NCBI RefSeq assembly: GCF_002911015.1
Contig: NZ_KZ626844.1
Coordinates: 62,001 to 126,000, forward strand
Source: Streptomyces populi
GTDB lineage: Bacteria > Actinomycetota > Actinomycetes > Streptomycetales > Streptomycetaceae
Length of the DNA: 64,000 nucleotides
Reading direction: 5' to 3'
Below are positions 56,037 to 64,000 of the stretch, piece by piece (the first letter of the stretch is position 1; each line of letters starts with the position of its first letter). The translations under genes were made by a program, and so were the position numbers. A model generated the notes under the pieces. It did not search any database. It worked only from the letters and a program-made list of their open reading frames with translations, and was not told where the DNA came from.

Positions 56037-57581
56037 CTAGGAACAGACAGTGCCGGCCGACGGTACGGTGCCCTCCAGCAGATAGCCGTTCACCGCGCCC
56101 TGCACGCACTTGTTCCCGCTGTCGTACGCCCCGTGCCCCTGGCCCTTGTACGTCAGCTCGACCCCGACTCCCTTGCCGAGCGCGTTCACCATCGCCCGGG
56201 CGCCCGCGTACGGGGTGGCGGGATCGCCGGTGTTGCCGACCACGAGGATCGGTGCCGCGCCGGGGGCGCTGACGTCCGGGTGCTCGGCGGCTCCCGGCAC
56301 GGCCCAGTCGGTGCAGCCGACCAGGCCCCAGGCCAGGTAGTCGCCGAACAGCGGCGAGGCGGCCCGGAACTCGGGGAGCTTCGACTTCACGTGGTCCGCG
56401 GTGTAACGCGGCTTGTCGTCGGCGCAGTTGATGGAGATGTTCGCCGGGGTGATGTTGCTGTACTGGCCGTTCTCGCTGCGTCCGTTCATCGAGTCCGACA
56501 GCAGCATCAGCACCTTGCCGTCGCCGTCGTAGGCCTGCTCGAGTCCCTCCGTCAGGTACTCCCAGAAATCCTTGGAGTACAGCGACTGCGCGATGCCGCT
56601 GGTCGCGGCGGTCTGGGTGAGTCGGCGCGGGAAGACGCCGGGGATCGGCTTGCTGTCGAGGTCCTTCAGCAGACCGGCGATGCGGTCCTTGACGTCCTGG
56701 GGACTGTCGCCGATGGGACAGCCCTCGGCCTTCGAGACGCAGTCCTGGGCGAAGTTGTCCAGCGCGAGCTGGAAGCCCCTGGCCTGGCCGAGCGAGCTCT
56801 GCTCCGCGTCCTGCGTCGGGTCGACGACCCCGTCGAAGACGGCCCGTCCCACGTTCTTCGGGAACAAGTGGGCGTAGACGCCGCCCAGTTCGGTGCCGTA
56901 CGAGATGCCGAAGTAGTGCAGCTTGTCGTCGCCGAGCACCTGCCTCATCAGATCCATGTCGCGAGCGGCGTCCGTGGTGCGCACATGGGGAAGGACCCTG
57001 CCGGAGTTCTTCTCGCACGCCGCGTTGAACGTCCTGGTGTTCCGCAGGAGTTCCTGCTGTTCGGCGGCGTCGTCCGGAGTGGCGTCCTGCTGGAAGAACC
57101 TGTCGAGCTGCCGGTCGTCCTCGCACTTCACACCCGCGCTGCGGCCGACGCCGCGCGGGTCGAAGCTCACCAGGTCGTAGCGGGTGCGCAGGGCGGCGTA
57201 GTCCTGTCCGAAGGCGGGCAGGGAGGCGACGCCCGAGCCGCCGGGGCCGCCGAAGTTGAAGACGAGCGAGCCGATGCGCCTGCCGGGGGCGCCGCTCGCC
57301 CTCGCCCGGATCAGCGCGAGCCCGATCGTGTCGCCCTTGGGGTCGGACCAGTCGAGGGGCACCTTCAACGTGGCGCACTGCCACTCCGTGCCACCCGGAA
57401 GGGGCGAGGGGGCACTGCCGCCGCCCTGGGCCTCGGACGGTGCCGGGCACGCCTTCCAGTCCAGTTTCTGCGCCGTCAGGTCCTCGTCCTCGGAGTCGCC
57501 GCCGCAGCCGGACACCCACGAGGTCAGCAGGACGGCGGTGACGGCCAGGGCGGCGGCGCGCGACCGGGACGGGTTCGGCAT
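56037..57581 (-). CDS. TAP-type alpha/beta hydrolase lipoprotein, second paralogue
   Basis: Lipoprotein hydrolase of 514 residues, paralogous to the neighbouring gene. Signal peptide and lipobox: AAALAVTAVLLTSWVSGC. Same catalytic layout: FNFGGPGGSGVAS, YFGISYGTELGGVYAHLFP, VVGNTGDPATPYAGA and GQGHGAYDSG. Identical runs such as the nucleophile elbow show the genes arose by tandem duplication. ATG 57581 has AGGATGGGGA just upstream; the ATG at 57590 has AGG too close. The 115-base gap to the second paralogue carries a small A+T-rich stretch, so each gene may have its own promoter. Confidence 0.92.
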   Translation of the reverse strand: MPNPSRSRAAALAVTAVLLTSWVSGCGGDSEDEDLTAQKLDWKACPAPSEAQGGGSAPSPLPGGTEWQCATLKVPLDWSDPKGDTIGLALIRARASGAPGRRIGSLVFNFGGPGGSGVASLPAFGQDYAALRTRYDLVSFDPRGVGRSAGVKCEDDRQLDRFFQQDATPDDAAEQQELLRNTRTFNAACEKNSGRVLPHVRTTDAARDMDLMRQVLGDDKLHYFGISYGTELGGVYAHLFPKNVGRAVFDGVVDPTQDAEQSSLGQARGFQLALDNFAQDCVSKAEGCPIGDSPQDVKDRIAGLLKDLDSKPIPGVFPRRLTQTAATSGIAQSLYSKDFWEYLTEGLEQAYDGDGKVLMLLSDSMNGRSENGQYSNITPANISINCADDKPRYTADHVKSKLPEFRAASPLFGDYLAWGLVGCTDWAVPGAAEHPDVSAPGAAPILVVGNTGDPATPYAGARAMVNALGKGVGVELTYKGQGHGAYDSGNKCVQGAVNGYLLEGTVPSAGTVCS

Positions 57582-57705
57582 GTTCCCCATCCTGCGGGCG
57601 TCCGAGGAGGGGCGCTCGGGGCACGAGCCGTGTGGGTGAGGACGCGCCGGGGACCCGCACCCGTGGGGCGAGGGCGGGACGGGACGGCCCGTACGCCGGT
57701 GGACA

Positions 57706-57750
57706 GGGCGCGCTCTAGGCGGTCCCGCGGGGACCCCCTAGAGCGCGCCC
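57706..57750 (-). terminator. hairpin overlapping the stop codon of the flippase-like gene
   Basis: GGGCGCGCTCTAGG (57706-57719) pairs with CCTAGAGCGCGCCC (57737-57750), and an inner hairpin GGTCCC/GGGACC lies in the loop. The right arm contains the TAG stop codon at 57738-57740. Termination or mRNA 3'-end protection is likely. Confidence 0.7.
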
Positions 57751-60593
57751 TTGCGTGTCAGCTGGTTGAAGAACAGCCATCCTGGCAGCACCGGGATCCA
57801 CAGGGTCAGCAGCCGGTACAGCAGCACCGCGGGCGCCGCGACCTCCTTGGGCAGACCGACGGCGATCAGGCCGACGGTGAGGGTCGCCTCGACCGCGCCC
57901 ACACCGCCCGGGGTCGGGGCCGCCGAGCCCAGCGCGTTGCCGGCGAGGAAGACGACGGCGACACTGGCGAGGCTGAGCGTGCTCGTCTCCCCGTGGCCGA
58001 ACGCGCGGATCGACGCGTCCAGGCACATCACGAAGCAGGCCGTCAGCAGCAGCATGCCGCCGATGCCGGTGACGAGCTTCTGCGGCCGTTGCAGGACGTC
58101 CAGCATGCGCGGTACGACACCCGCGAACAGCGACCTCACGCGCGTGGAGACGAACTTGCGCAGCAGCGGTACCGACGTCACGACGAGGATGAACACCGCG
58201 ACCGTCAGCAGACCCGCGATGACCGTACGGGACGGGGACAGGGACGGCGTCTTCTCCGTGCCGGTCAGATAGCCGAAGGACAGCAGCATCAGGATGTGGC
58301 AGCCGAGCCCGAACAGCTGCGACGCGCCGACGCTCGCCACCGCGAGTCCCGGCCGCACCCCGGCCCGCTGGAGGAAGCGTGTGTTGAGGGCGACGCCGCC
58401 GACCGCGGCGGGCGCCACGATCTTCACGAACGAGCCGGCGACCTGGGCCGCCGTGGTCCGCAGGAACGGCACCCGCTCGGGCACGAAGCCGAGGAGGCTC
58501 ATCGCCGCCGCGAAGTAGCTCAGGGCGGAGAACAGCGCGGCCGCCGCGACCCAGCCCCATTCGGCGTTGTCGAAGAGGGTGCCGAACTCGATGTGGGTGA
58601 GCTGCGTGAGCAGGAAGTACGCGCCGATCGCCCCGGCGATGAAACTGATCAGGGTGCGGGGTCTGACCCGCTCCAGGCGGGCCGGCTCCACCGGCGCCTG
58701 CGGCCTGATCAGCAGTACCTGGTGGCGGATCTGGGTGAGCAGATCCTCCTCGCGCGCCTCGTCCAGGGCCTCGTCGATCGCCCGCTTCTCGGCGCGCTGC
58801 TCGGCGCGTACGGCCTTCTTCCCGGCCTTCTCCGACACGGGCTGCGCCGTCTGCGCGCCGTCCTCGGCCGCTTCGGCGGCGCGGGCGAGCTTGGCCTGCC
58901 GCGAGGCCTCCAGCACCGCCTCGCGTTCGCGCTGCGCACGTTCCCGGGCGAGTCTGCGCAGCGTCGCGCGCGTGGAGCGCGTCAGCGCGATCGGCTGGAG
59001 CATGGGCAGGCAGTCCGCGACGGCGTCCGGACCGAGCACGCCCACCGCCGACGCCACCGCGCGCTCGGCGCCCACGCGCAGTCCGAGAGTGGTCACCAGC
59101 TGGGCGATGTCCATGCGCAGCAGCAGATCGCCCGCCGCGATCTCGCCGCCGCGCAGATCCGTGAGGATCACCGTGCCGGAACGATCCACCAGAATCGCGT
59201 CGCCCGCGAGCCTGCGGTGCGCGATGCGCCGGGACTGCAGCGCCTGCACCTGGTGCCAGGTGTCGCGGAGCAGTTCCTCGGTGATCAGTTCGTCGGGCAG
59301 CGAGTCGAGGGTGTGCGCGCCGGTGTGCTCGTAGACGAGCATCACGGCGTCCGGGCCCAGCTCGGAGGTCGCGATCAGCTTGGGCGCGTTGGCCCCGGCC
59401 GCGATGGCCGCGTACGCGAGGAGGGCTTCCTGCTCCAGGGCCTGGCGCAGCGACTGGAGGCTGCGGCGCGTGGTGATCCCGCGCAGCGTCAGACGGCGCC
59501 AGGCGCGGTAGAAGAAGCCCTGCGCCTGCTGCTCGCGGTCGACGACCGTGACGTCCAGCGGCGGGCCGTCCTCCAGGGTGACGAAGTAGCGTCGGCCGCG
59601 GTCGCCGCTCTCCGCCGTCTCCGGCGTCTCCTCGCGGGCCGCGCTGACCGGGTGGAAGCCGACGTGCCGGAGGCCCGCCATCAGTGTCCGTCCGGTCGGC
59701 CGCACGTTCGGCGAACCGACCGCGTACAGCGTCCCGTAGGCGACGGTCCAGCCGATCAGCACCGTCAGGATGATCGAGAACGGGGTCGTGTAGCCGGTCA
59801 CCAGCATGGAGAAGGCGTCGAGGAGCAGCACGACCCAAAGCACCCCGCGCCAGCGCGGTCTGCGGGACATGCCGACGGCCGTCATGTACGCGATGACCGG
59901 GGCGAGATAGCCGTGCACCGGGTCGGTGAGGGCGTGGACGTCACCCGGCGAGGGCTGGGTGAGCGCCTCCTGGATGGAACCGGGGGCGCCCTTCGCGACC
60001 CAGAGGTCCGTGGCGAGCGTCACCCCGTGCGCGAGGACCGCGGCGAGGACGCCGTCGGCGATGCGCAGCCCGTCCCGTTTGACCAGCCGCTCGATGGCGA
60101 AGGCGACCGGCACGAGGAGGATCGCGATGCTGGACGCCAGCCCCGCGATCTTGATCAGCAGATCGGGTGCCTGCCCGGTGCCCTTGTTGATGTCCTGTTC
60201 GAGGCCCGAGGTGGTGCCGTGCGCGAACGCGGCGATGCCGAGCAGCACCACGATCGCGAGAACGCCCACCAGGAGCCGCATCAGGTCGGAGGGGCGGTGC
60301 ACGCGCGCGGGGAGCAGCGGTTCGTCGCCCTCGACCTCGTCGGCGTGGACCTCCTCCACGCAGCCCGTGCCGCGCTCGGCCCGCCGCTGCTCGTCCCCAT
60401 GGGGCCGGGACGGGATCTCGGGGGCCTCAGGGAAGGATCCCGCCGCCTCGCCGGAGCCGGTCCCGCTCGTCGCGGAGGAGGACTCGTCCGCCTTGTCGCC
60501 GGTGTCCTTCTCGTCGACGCCGCCGGTGTCCGGGCGTGACGAGGCAGCGGAGGTGCCCTCCGCGTCTTCGGGGTGCACGCCCTGCTGCCTCAT
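57738..60593 (-). CDS. flippase-like (UPF0104/LPG-synthase TM) protein with kinase-like domain
   Basis: Membrane protein of 951 residues in three parts. Residues ~100-300: about six spans (LMRLLVGVLAIVVLLGIAAF). Residues ~370-560: a soluble domain resembling protein kinases or APH-like kinases, with RIAHRRLAGDAILVDRSG near 458 and VILTDLRGG near 478; the usual catalytic Asp/Asn are not clearly conserved, so it is probably a pseudokinase or atypical. Residues ~640-945: a UPF0104 flippase-like domain (RTLISFIAGAIGAYFLLTQL; GALFSALSYFAAAMSLL). ATG 60593 has AAGAAGAG upstream. It may flip lipid or glycolipid precursors; the substrate is unknown. Confidence 0.88.
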   Translation of the reverse strand: MRQQGVHPEDAEGTSAASSRPDTGGVDEKDTGDKADESSSATSGTGSGEAAGSFPEAPEIPSRPHGDEQRRAERGTGCVEEVHADEVEGDEPLLPARVHRPSDLMRLLVGVLAIVVLLGIAAFAHGTTSGLEQDINKGTGQAPDLLIKIAGLASSIAILLVPVAFAIERLVKRDGLRIADGVLAAVLAHGVTLATDLWVAKGAPGSIQEALTQPSPGDVHALTDPVHGYLAPVIAYMTAVGMSRRPRWRGVLWVVLLLDAFSMLVTGYTTPFSIILTVLIGWTVAYGTLYAVGSPNVRPTGRTLMAGLRHVGFHPVSAAREETPETAESGDRGRRYFVTLEDGPPLDVTVVDREQQAQGFFYRAWRRLTLRGITTRRSLQSLRQALEQEALLAYAAIAAGANAPKLIATSELGPDAVMLVYEHTGAHTLDSLPDELITEELLRDTWHQVQALQSRRIAHRRLAGDAILVDRSGTVILTDLRGGEIAAGDLLLRMDIAQLVTTLGLRVGAERAVASAVGVLGPDAVADCLPMLQPIALTRSTRATLRRLARERAQREREAVLEASRQAKLARAAEAAEDGAQTAQPVSEKAGKKAVRAEQRAEKRAIDEALDEAREEDLLTQIRHQVLLIRPQAPVEPARLERVRPRTLISFIAGAIGAYFLLTQLTHIEFGTLFDNAEWGWVAAAALFSALSYFAAAMSLLGFVPERVPFLRTTAAQVAGSFVKIVAPAAVGGVALNTRFLQRAGVRPGLAVASVGASQLFGLGCHILMLLSFGYLTGTEKTPSLSPSRTVIAGLLTVAVFILVVTSVPLLRKFVSTRVRSLFAGVVPRMLDVLQRPQKLVTGIGGMLLLTACFVMCLDASIRAFGHGETSTLSLASVAVVFLAGNALGSAAPTPGGVGAVEATLTVGLIAVGLPKEVAAPAVLLYRLLTLWIPVLPGWLFFNQLTRKGAL

Positions 60594-60778
60594 GGTCTCT
60601 TCTTGATCTCGTATCACCAGTCACCGCCCGCACGATGGTGGCATGCCAGACCGACACACGGGGGCATCAGGGTGCAAATGAGGGGCACGCAATCTGCTGC
60701 AAGCGTCACTCCGCGGGAAGGAATATCCACAGTCGCCGCCGTGTCACGTTGTCGGTGGGGTGGGGCAGGATGGGGCGG

Positions 60779-61144
60779 ATGAGCGAGGAGAGCCTTCCGG
60801 CGGACGCCCTGCCGGAGTACGCGGAGCGGGTCCTCGACGTCGCCGAGCTGATCCCGCCCGGCCGCGTCATGACGTACGGCGACATCGCCGAATGGCTGGA
60901 GGAGGGCGGGCCGCGCCAGGTGGGCCGGGTGCTGGCCCTGTACGGCGGAGCTGTTCCGTGGTGGCGCGTCATGCGCGCCGACGGCGTGCTGCTGCCCGGC
61001 CACGAACTGGACGCGCTGGCTCACTACCGTGCCGAGGGAACGCCTCTGAAGGAGGCGAGCCGGGCCTCCGCGGGACATCTGCCGCGCGTCGACATGAGAC
61101 GGGCCCGATGGGACGGCGGCGAACGCGCGGAAGGTCACACCTGA
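60779..61144 (+). CDS. atl: alkyltransferase-like protein (ATL, MGMT family)
   Basis: DNA alkylation sensor of 121 residues. It aligns with the methylguanine methyltransferase DNA-binding domain (VLDVAELIPPGRVMTYGDIA), with RQVGRVLALYGG matching the binding helix. The active-site PCHR is replaced by PWWR (GGAVPWWRVMRADG): Trp stands where the acceptor Cys would be. ATLs bind O6-alkylguanine without repairing it and hand the lesion to nucleotide excision repair. A helicase gene follows nearby. The ATG has GGCAGGATGGGG upstream. Mycobacteria carry a similar gene (Rv3204, from memory) beside their helicases. Confidence 0.93.
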   Translation: MSEESLPADALPEYAERVLDVAELIPPGRVMTYGDIAEWLEEGGPRQVGRVLALYGGAVPWWRVMRADGVLLPGHELDALAHYRAEGTPLKEASRASAGHLPRVDMRRARWDGGERAEGHT

Positions 61145-61408
61145 CAGCTTCCGGCATTCACGGGCCCGAAGGGGAAAACGGGGCCCGTACGAGCGAAACG
61201 AGGCACATCCGTGACATGCCGTACGTTCGTAGGGCGCGGGACGCACAGGACGCGCGGGACGCACGGGACCTGAGGGAAGAATCGGAAGCCCTCCTTCCGT
61301 GGGCCGCACCGGCGTAGCGTCGTGGGCGCGTGCCCCCCTCACCCCGCGGTCGCCGCCCTCCACGCGGCGGTCCGCCAACCAGTACGACCACCAGGACCGG
61401 CGAACCAC

Positions 61409-64000
61409 GTGAGCTCCACTTCTTCCACCAGACGCCTGACGCACCCGTCCGTGCGCCAGGGGGCCCGCGGTGTGTACCGGCTGGTGCGCACCGCGCCGGC
61501 CCGGGTGGATCCCCCTCGTCTTGACGCAGGACAGCGCGCGGTGGTTGACCACGAGGGCGGACCGCTGCTCGTGCTCGCGGGTCCCGGTACGGGCAAGACG
61601 ACCACGCTCGTCGAGTCCGTGACCGCCCGGATCGAACGCGGCGCCGACCCCGAACGGATCCTGGTGCTCACGTTCAGCCGCAAGGCGGCCGTCGAGCTCC
61701 GCGACCGCATGGCGCTGCGCACGGGGACCGCCCGCGCGCCCCGGGCCACCACCTTCCACTCCTTCTGCTACGCCCTGATCCGGGCCCACCAGGACAGCGA
61801 CCTGTTCGTGGAGCCCCTGCGGCTGCTGTCCGGCCCCGAGCAGGACGTGACCGTGCGCGAGCTGCTCGCGGGGCAGCCGGACCTGGACCGGCTGGGCCTC
61901 GCCCATGTGCGCTGGCCGGACGAACTGCGCGCCTGCCTGACCACGCGCGGCTTCGCGGACGAGGTCCGCGCGGTCCTCGCCCGCAGCCGGGAACTCGGTC
62001 TCGGCCCCGACGCCCTGGAGGCCTTCGCGCGCCGCATCGGCCGCCCGGACTGGGGCGCGGCGGCCGCCTTCCTCGCCGAGTACCTCGACGTCCTCGACCT
62101 GCAAGGAGTCCTGGACTACGCGGAACTGGTGCACCGCGCGGTGCTCCTCGTCCGCCGGCCCGAGGTCGCCGAACGGCTCGCGGCCCGGTACGACGCCGTC
62201 TACGTGGACGAGTACCAGGACACCGACCCCGCGCAGGTGCGGCTGCTGCGCGGCCTCGCCGACGGCGGGCGCACCCTCGTCGCCTTCGGCGACCCCGACC
62301 AGTCGATCTACGCCTTCCGCGGTGCCGACGTGAACGGCATCCTGGACTTTCCCGAGGCCTTCCCGCGCACGGACGGCCGACCGGCTCCGGTCGAGGTCCT
62401 CGGCACCTCCCGCCGCTCGGGCGCCGTTCTGCTGGAGGCCACCCGCCGGCTCACCCTGCGCATGCCGCTGACCCGGCTGCCCGCGCAGAAGGTGCGCGCC
62501 CACCGTGAGCTGTCCGCCGTGCGGGACGGAGGGCAGGTCGAGGTCTACACGTACCCGACGGCCGGCACGGAGCTCGACAACATCGCGGACATCCTGCGCC
62601 GTGCCCACCTGGAGGACGGGGTCCCCTGGGGGGAGATGGCCGTCCTGGTGCGCGCCGGTTCCCGGACGATCCCCACGATCCGGCGGGCGCTCACCTCGGC
62701 GGGTGTCCCCCTCGACATCGACGGCGACGACCTGCCCCTGCGGCACGAACCCGCGGTCGCGCCCCTGCTGACGGCACTACGGGCGGTGGCCCGCGCGGAG
62801 TCGGAGACGGGCGCGAACGGGGTGTCCGGTGCGGGCGGGACGTCCGGTGCCGCCACCGACGCGCGGACCCGCACGGAGCCGGATGCCGGGACGGCCTCCG
62901 ACACCGACACCGGCACCGAAACCGGCACCGAAACCGGCACCGAAACCGGCACCGAAACCGGCACCGAAACCGGCACCGAAACCGGCGGGCGTGCCGAGAC
63001 CGATCCGCCCGCCGGCCCCGAACCGTACGTGGACGCCACCGGCGTCCACGTCGTGTCCTGGCTCGACACCGAGACCGCGCTCACCCTCCTCGCCTCGCCT
63101 CTCGCGAGCATGGACGCCGCGGACCTGCGGCGCCTCGGGCGGGCCCTGCGGGAGGAGGAGCGCGCCGGCGGGAACCTCGTACCGCCGCCGTCCGACGTCC
63201 TGCTCGCCCGCGCGCTGGCCGAGCCGGAGCGGCTCGTCGCGCACGATCCCGCCTACGCCCGGGGGGCCCAGCGCCTCGGCGCGCTGCTGCGCAAGGCGCG
63301 TGAGCGCCTCGCGGGCGGCGGAACGGCCGAGGAGGCCCTCTGGGACCTGTGGGACGGCACACCCTGGCCGCAGCGCCTGGAACGGGCCGCCCGGCGCGGC
63401 GGCGCGGCCGGACGCAACGCCGACCGGGACCTCGACGCCGTGTGCGCGCTGTTCGCGACCGCCGGCCGGGCGGAGGAGCGCACCGGAGGCCGTGGCGCCC
63501 TGAACTTCCTGGAGGAGATCGACGCCGAGGACATCGCGGCCGACACGCTCACCCGCAGGGCCGTGCGCCCCGACGCCGTACGCCTGATGACGGCACACCG
63601 TTCCAAGGGACTGGAGTGGCGTCTCGTCGTCGTCGCGGGCGTCCAGGAGGGCCTGTGGCCGGATCTGCGCCGCCGCGGCTCCCTGCTGGAGGCCGACCGC
63701 ATCGGGCGGGACGGACTCGCCGAACCCCTCACGCCCGGGGCGCTCCTCTCCGAGGAGCGCCGGCTGTTCTACGTGGCCGCCACCCGCGCGCGTGAACGGC
63801 TCGTCGTGACGGCGGTGAAGGCGCCGGCCGACGACGGTGACCAGCCCTCCCGCTTCCTCACCGAACTAGGCGTCGAGCCCAAGGACGTGACGGGCCGTCC
63901 GCGCCGCCCGCTGGCCGTGGCCCCGCTGGTCGCCGAACTGCGCGCCACCACGGTCGACCCGCGCGTCTCGGAGAACCTCAGGCAGGCCGCCGCCCGCCGC
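61409..64000 (+). CDS. UvrD/Rep-family ATP-dependent DNA helicase, cut by the window end
   Basis: Superfamily I helicase, 864 codons visible, continuing past the window. Motif I VLAGPGTGKTTTLVES, motif Ia LTFSRKAAVELRDRM, motif II VYVDEYQDTDPAQVR, motif III FGDPDQSIYAFRGADV, motif V MTAHRSKGLEWRLVVV and motif VI VAATRARERLVV are all present. An insertion at residues ~455-540 is rich in Gly and Thr and includes a 12-bp repeat. The family matches actinobacterial AddB/UvrD-like helicases with a possible C-terminal nuclease (not visible here). GTG 61409 begins VSSTSSTRRLTHPSVRQGAR. A role in DNA repair or recombination is inferred. Confidence 0.93.
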   Translation, partial: MSSTSSTRRLTHPSVRQGARGVYRLVRTAPARVDPPRLDAGQRAVVDHEGGPLLVLAGPGTGKTTTLVESVTARIERGADPERILVLTFSRKAAVELRDRMALRTGTARAPRATTFHSFCYALIRAHQDSDLFVEPLRLLSGPEQDVTVRELLAGQPDLDRLGLAHVRWPDELRACLTTRGFADEVRAVLARSRELGLGPDALEAFARRIGRPDWGAAAAFLAEYLDVLDLQGVLDYAELVHRAVLLVRRPEVAERLAARYDAVYVDEYQDTDPAQVRLLRGLADGGRTLVAFGDPDQSIYAFRGADVNGILDFPEAFPRTDGRPAPVEVLGTSRRSGAVLLEATRRLTLRMPLTRLPAQKVRAHRELSAVRDGGQVEVYTYPTAGTELDNIADILRRAHLEDGVPWGEMAVLVRAGSRTIPTIRRALTSAGVPLDIDGDDLPLRHEPAVAPLLTALRAVARAESETGANGVSGAGGTSGAATDARTRTEPDAGTASDTDTGTETGTETGTETGTETGTETGTETGGRAETDPPAGPEPYVDATGVHVVSWLDTETALTLLASPLASMDAADLRRLGRALREEERAGGNLVPPPSDVLLARALAEPERLVAHDPAYARGAQRLGALLRKARERLAGGGTAEEALWDLWDGTPWPQRLERAARRGGAAGRNADRDLDAVCALFATAGRAEERTGGRGALNFLEEIDAEDIAADTLTRRAVRPDAVRLMTAHRSKGLEWRLVVVAGVQEGLWPDLRRRGSLLEADRIGRDGLAEPLTPGALLSEERRLFYVAATRARERLVVTAVKAPADDGDQPSRFLTELGVEPKDVTGRPRRPLAVAPLVAELRATTVDPRVSENLRQAAARR
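62909..62980 (+). repeat. six tandem 12-bp repeats in the helicase gene
   Basis: ACCGGCACCGAA repeats exactly six times, encoding Thr-Gly-Thr-Glu six times in frame. It lies in the insertion between the motif III and motif V regions. A multiple of three bases means copy-number change keeps the frame. Confidence 0.9.

Noticed and set aside
56133..60539. An open antisense frame of 1468 codons on the plus strand
   Set aside because: It is the complement of the TAP hydrolase and flippase-like genes. In G+C-rich DNA the frame opposite a gene is often free of stops. Its translation is Arg/Gly/Val/His-rich without domains.
61216..61317. A 33-codon frame (MPYVRRARDAQDARDARDLR onward) before the helicase
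   Set aside because: The sequence is repetitive, third-position G/C is lower than in neighbouring genes, and no clear ribosome site is present.
1..64000. tRNA, rRNA, insertion sequences, prophage or attachment sites
   Set aside because: No clover-leaf, ribosomal, transposase or integrase sequence was recognised on either strand, and the gene content is core chromosomal.

Overview
This is a stretch of core chromosome from a Streptomyces-type actinomycete. Base composition is very G+C rich with strong third-position G/C bias. GTG starts and 4-bp start/stop overlaps are frequent. About 58 protein genes lie on both strands, and several gene pairs are closed by long perfect G+C hairpins. I see no rRNA, tRNA, CRISPR array, insertion sequence, prophage or other clear sign of recent transfer. 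Two genes are cut by the window: an ABC-2 permease at the left edge and a UvrD-type helicase at the right edge.

Region 1 (1-13.7 kb) holds an ABC-2 permease with a DesK/DesR-like two-component pair, a SirB1-like protein and a GNAT acetyltransferase. It continues with 7Fe ferredoxin, DapC, DapE (lysine/diaminopimelate pathway), a LOG-type nucleotide hydrolase, a FolP2-type dihydropteroate synthase paralogue, a DivIVA-like small protein, 3-methyladenine glycosylase I, enoyl-CoA hydratase and a DUF3117 protein. Region 2 (13.8-27 kb) is an envelope-stress block: O-methyltransferase, ECF sigma factor, zinc anti-sigma factor, HtrA protease, TatB, then Mrp, DUF1003 and MgtE-N/CBS proteins, a lipoprotein and CorA. 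From memory, regions 1 and 2 follow the order of the Mycobacterium tuberculosis Rv1177-Rv1239c interval (fdxC, dapE, folP2, tagA, sigE-rseA-htrA-tatB, mrp, corA).

Region 3 (26-42 kb) holds a SUFU-domain protein, an MFS exporter with a clear operator, a PHP phosphoesterase, a MarC protein, a NYN-domain RNase-like protein, two alpha/beta hydrolases, a DEAD-box RNA helicase with a repeat-rich basic tail, a ferritin-like protein, DUF3107, TetR and a DUF3152 metalloprotease. Region 4 (42-48 kb) is a four-gene oligopeptide ABC transporter operon. It is preceded by a Cys-Cys-ending leader peptide that appears to be leaderless and sits under a near-consensus promoter covered by a 13-bp inverted repeat. 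Region 5 (48.2-53 kb) is a tightly overlapping set of four genes: a PelF-like glycosyltransferase, a polytopic membrane protein, a sugar epimerase and a Spherulin-4/PelA-like glycosidase. It is a candidate Pel-like glycan locus. Region 6 (53-64 kb) has MoeZ, two paralogous TAP-type lipoprotein hydrolases, a flippase-like/pseudokinase fusion, an alkyltransferase-like DNA repair protein and the helicase. DEAD helicase, DUF3107, TetR, DUF3152, MoeZ, ATL and UvrD-like helicase again match a mycobacterial interval (around Rv3201c-Rv3211).

The most interesting points are the Cys-leader/operator module, the compact Pel-like locus, a 593-bp gap with three palindromes spaced about 21 bp apart, the non-canonical start codons implied for two conserved genes, and the FolP2-type changes at folate-site residues.
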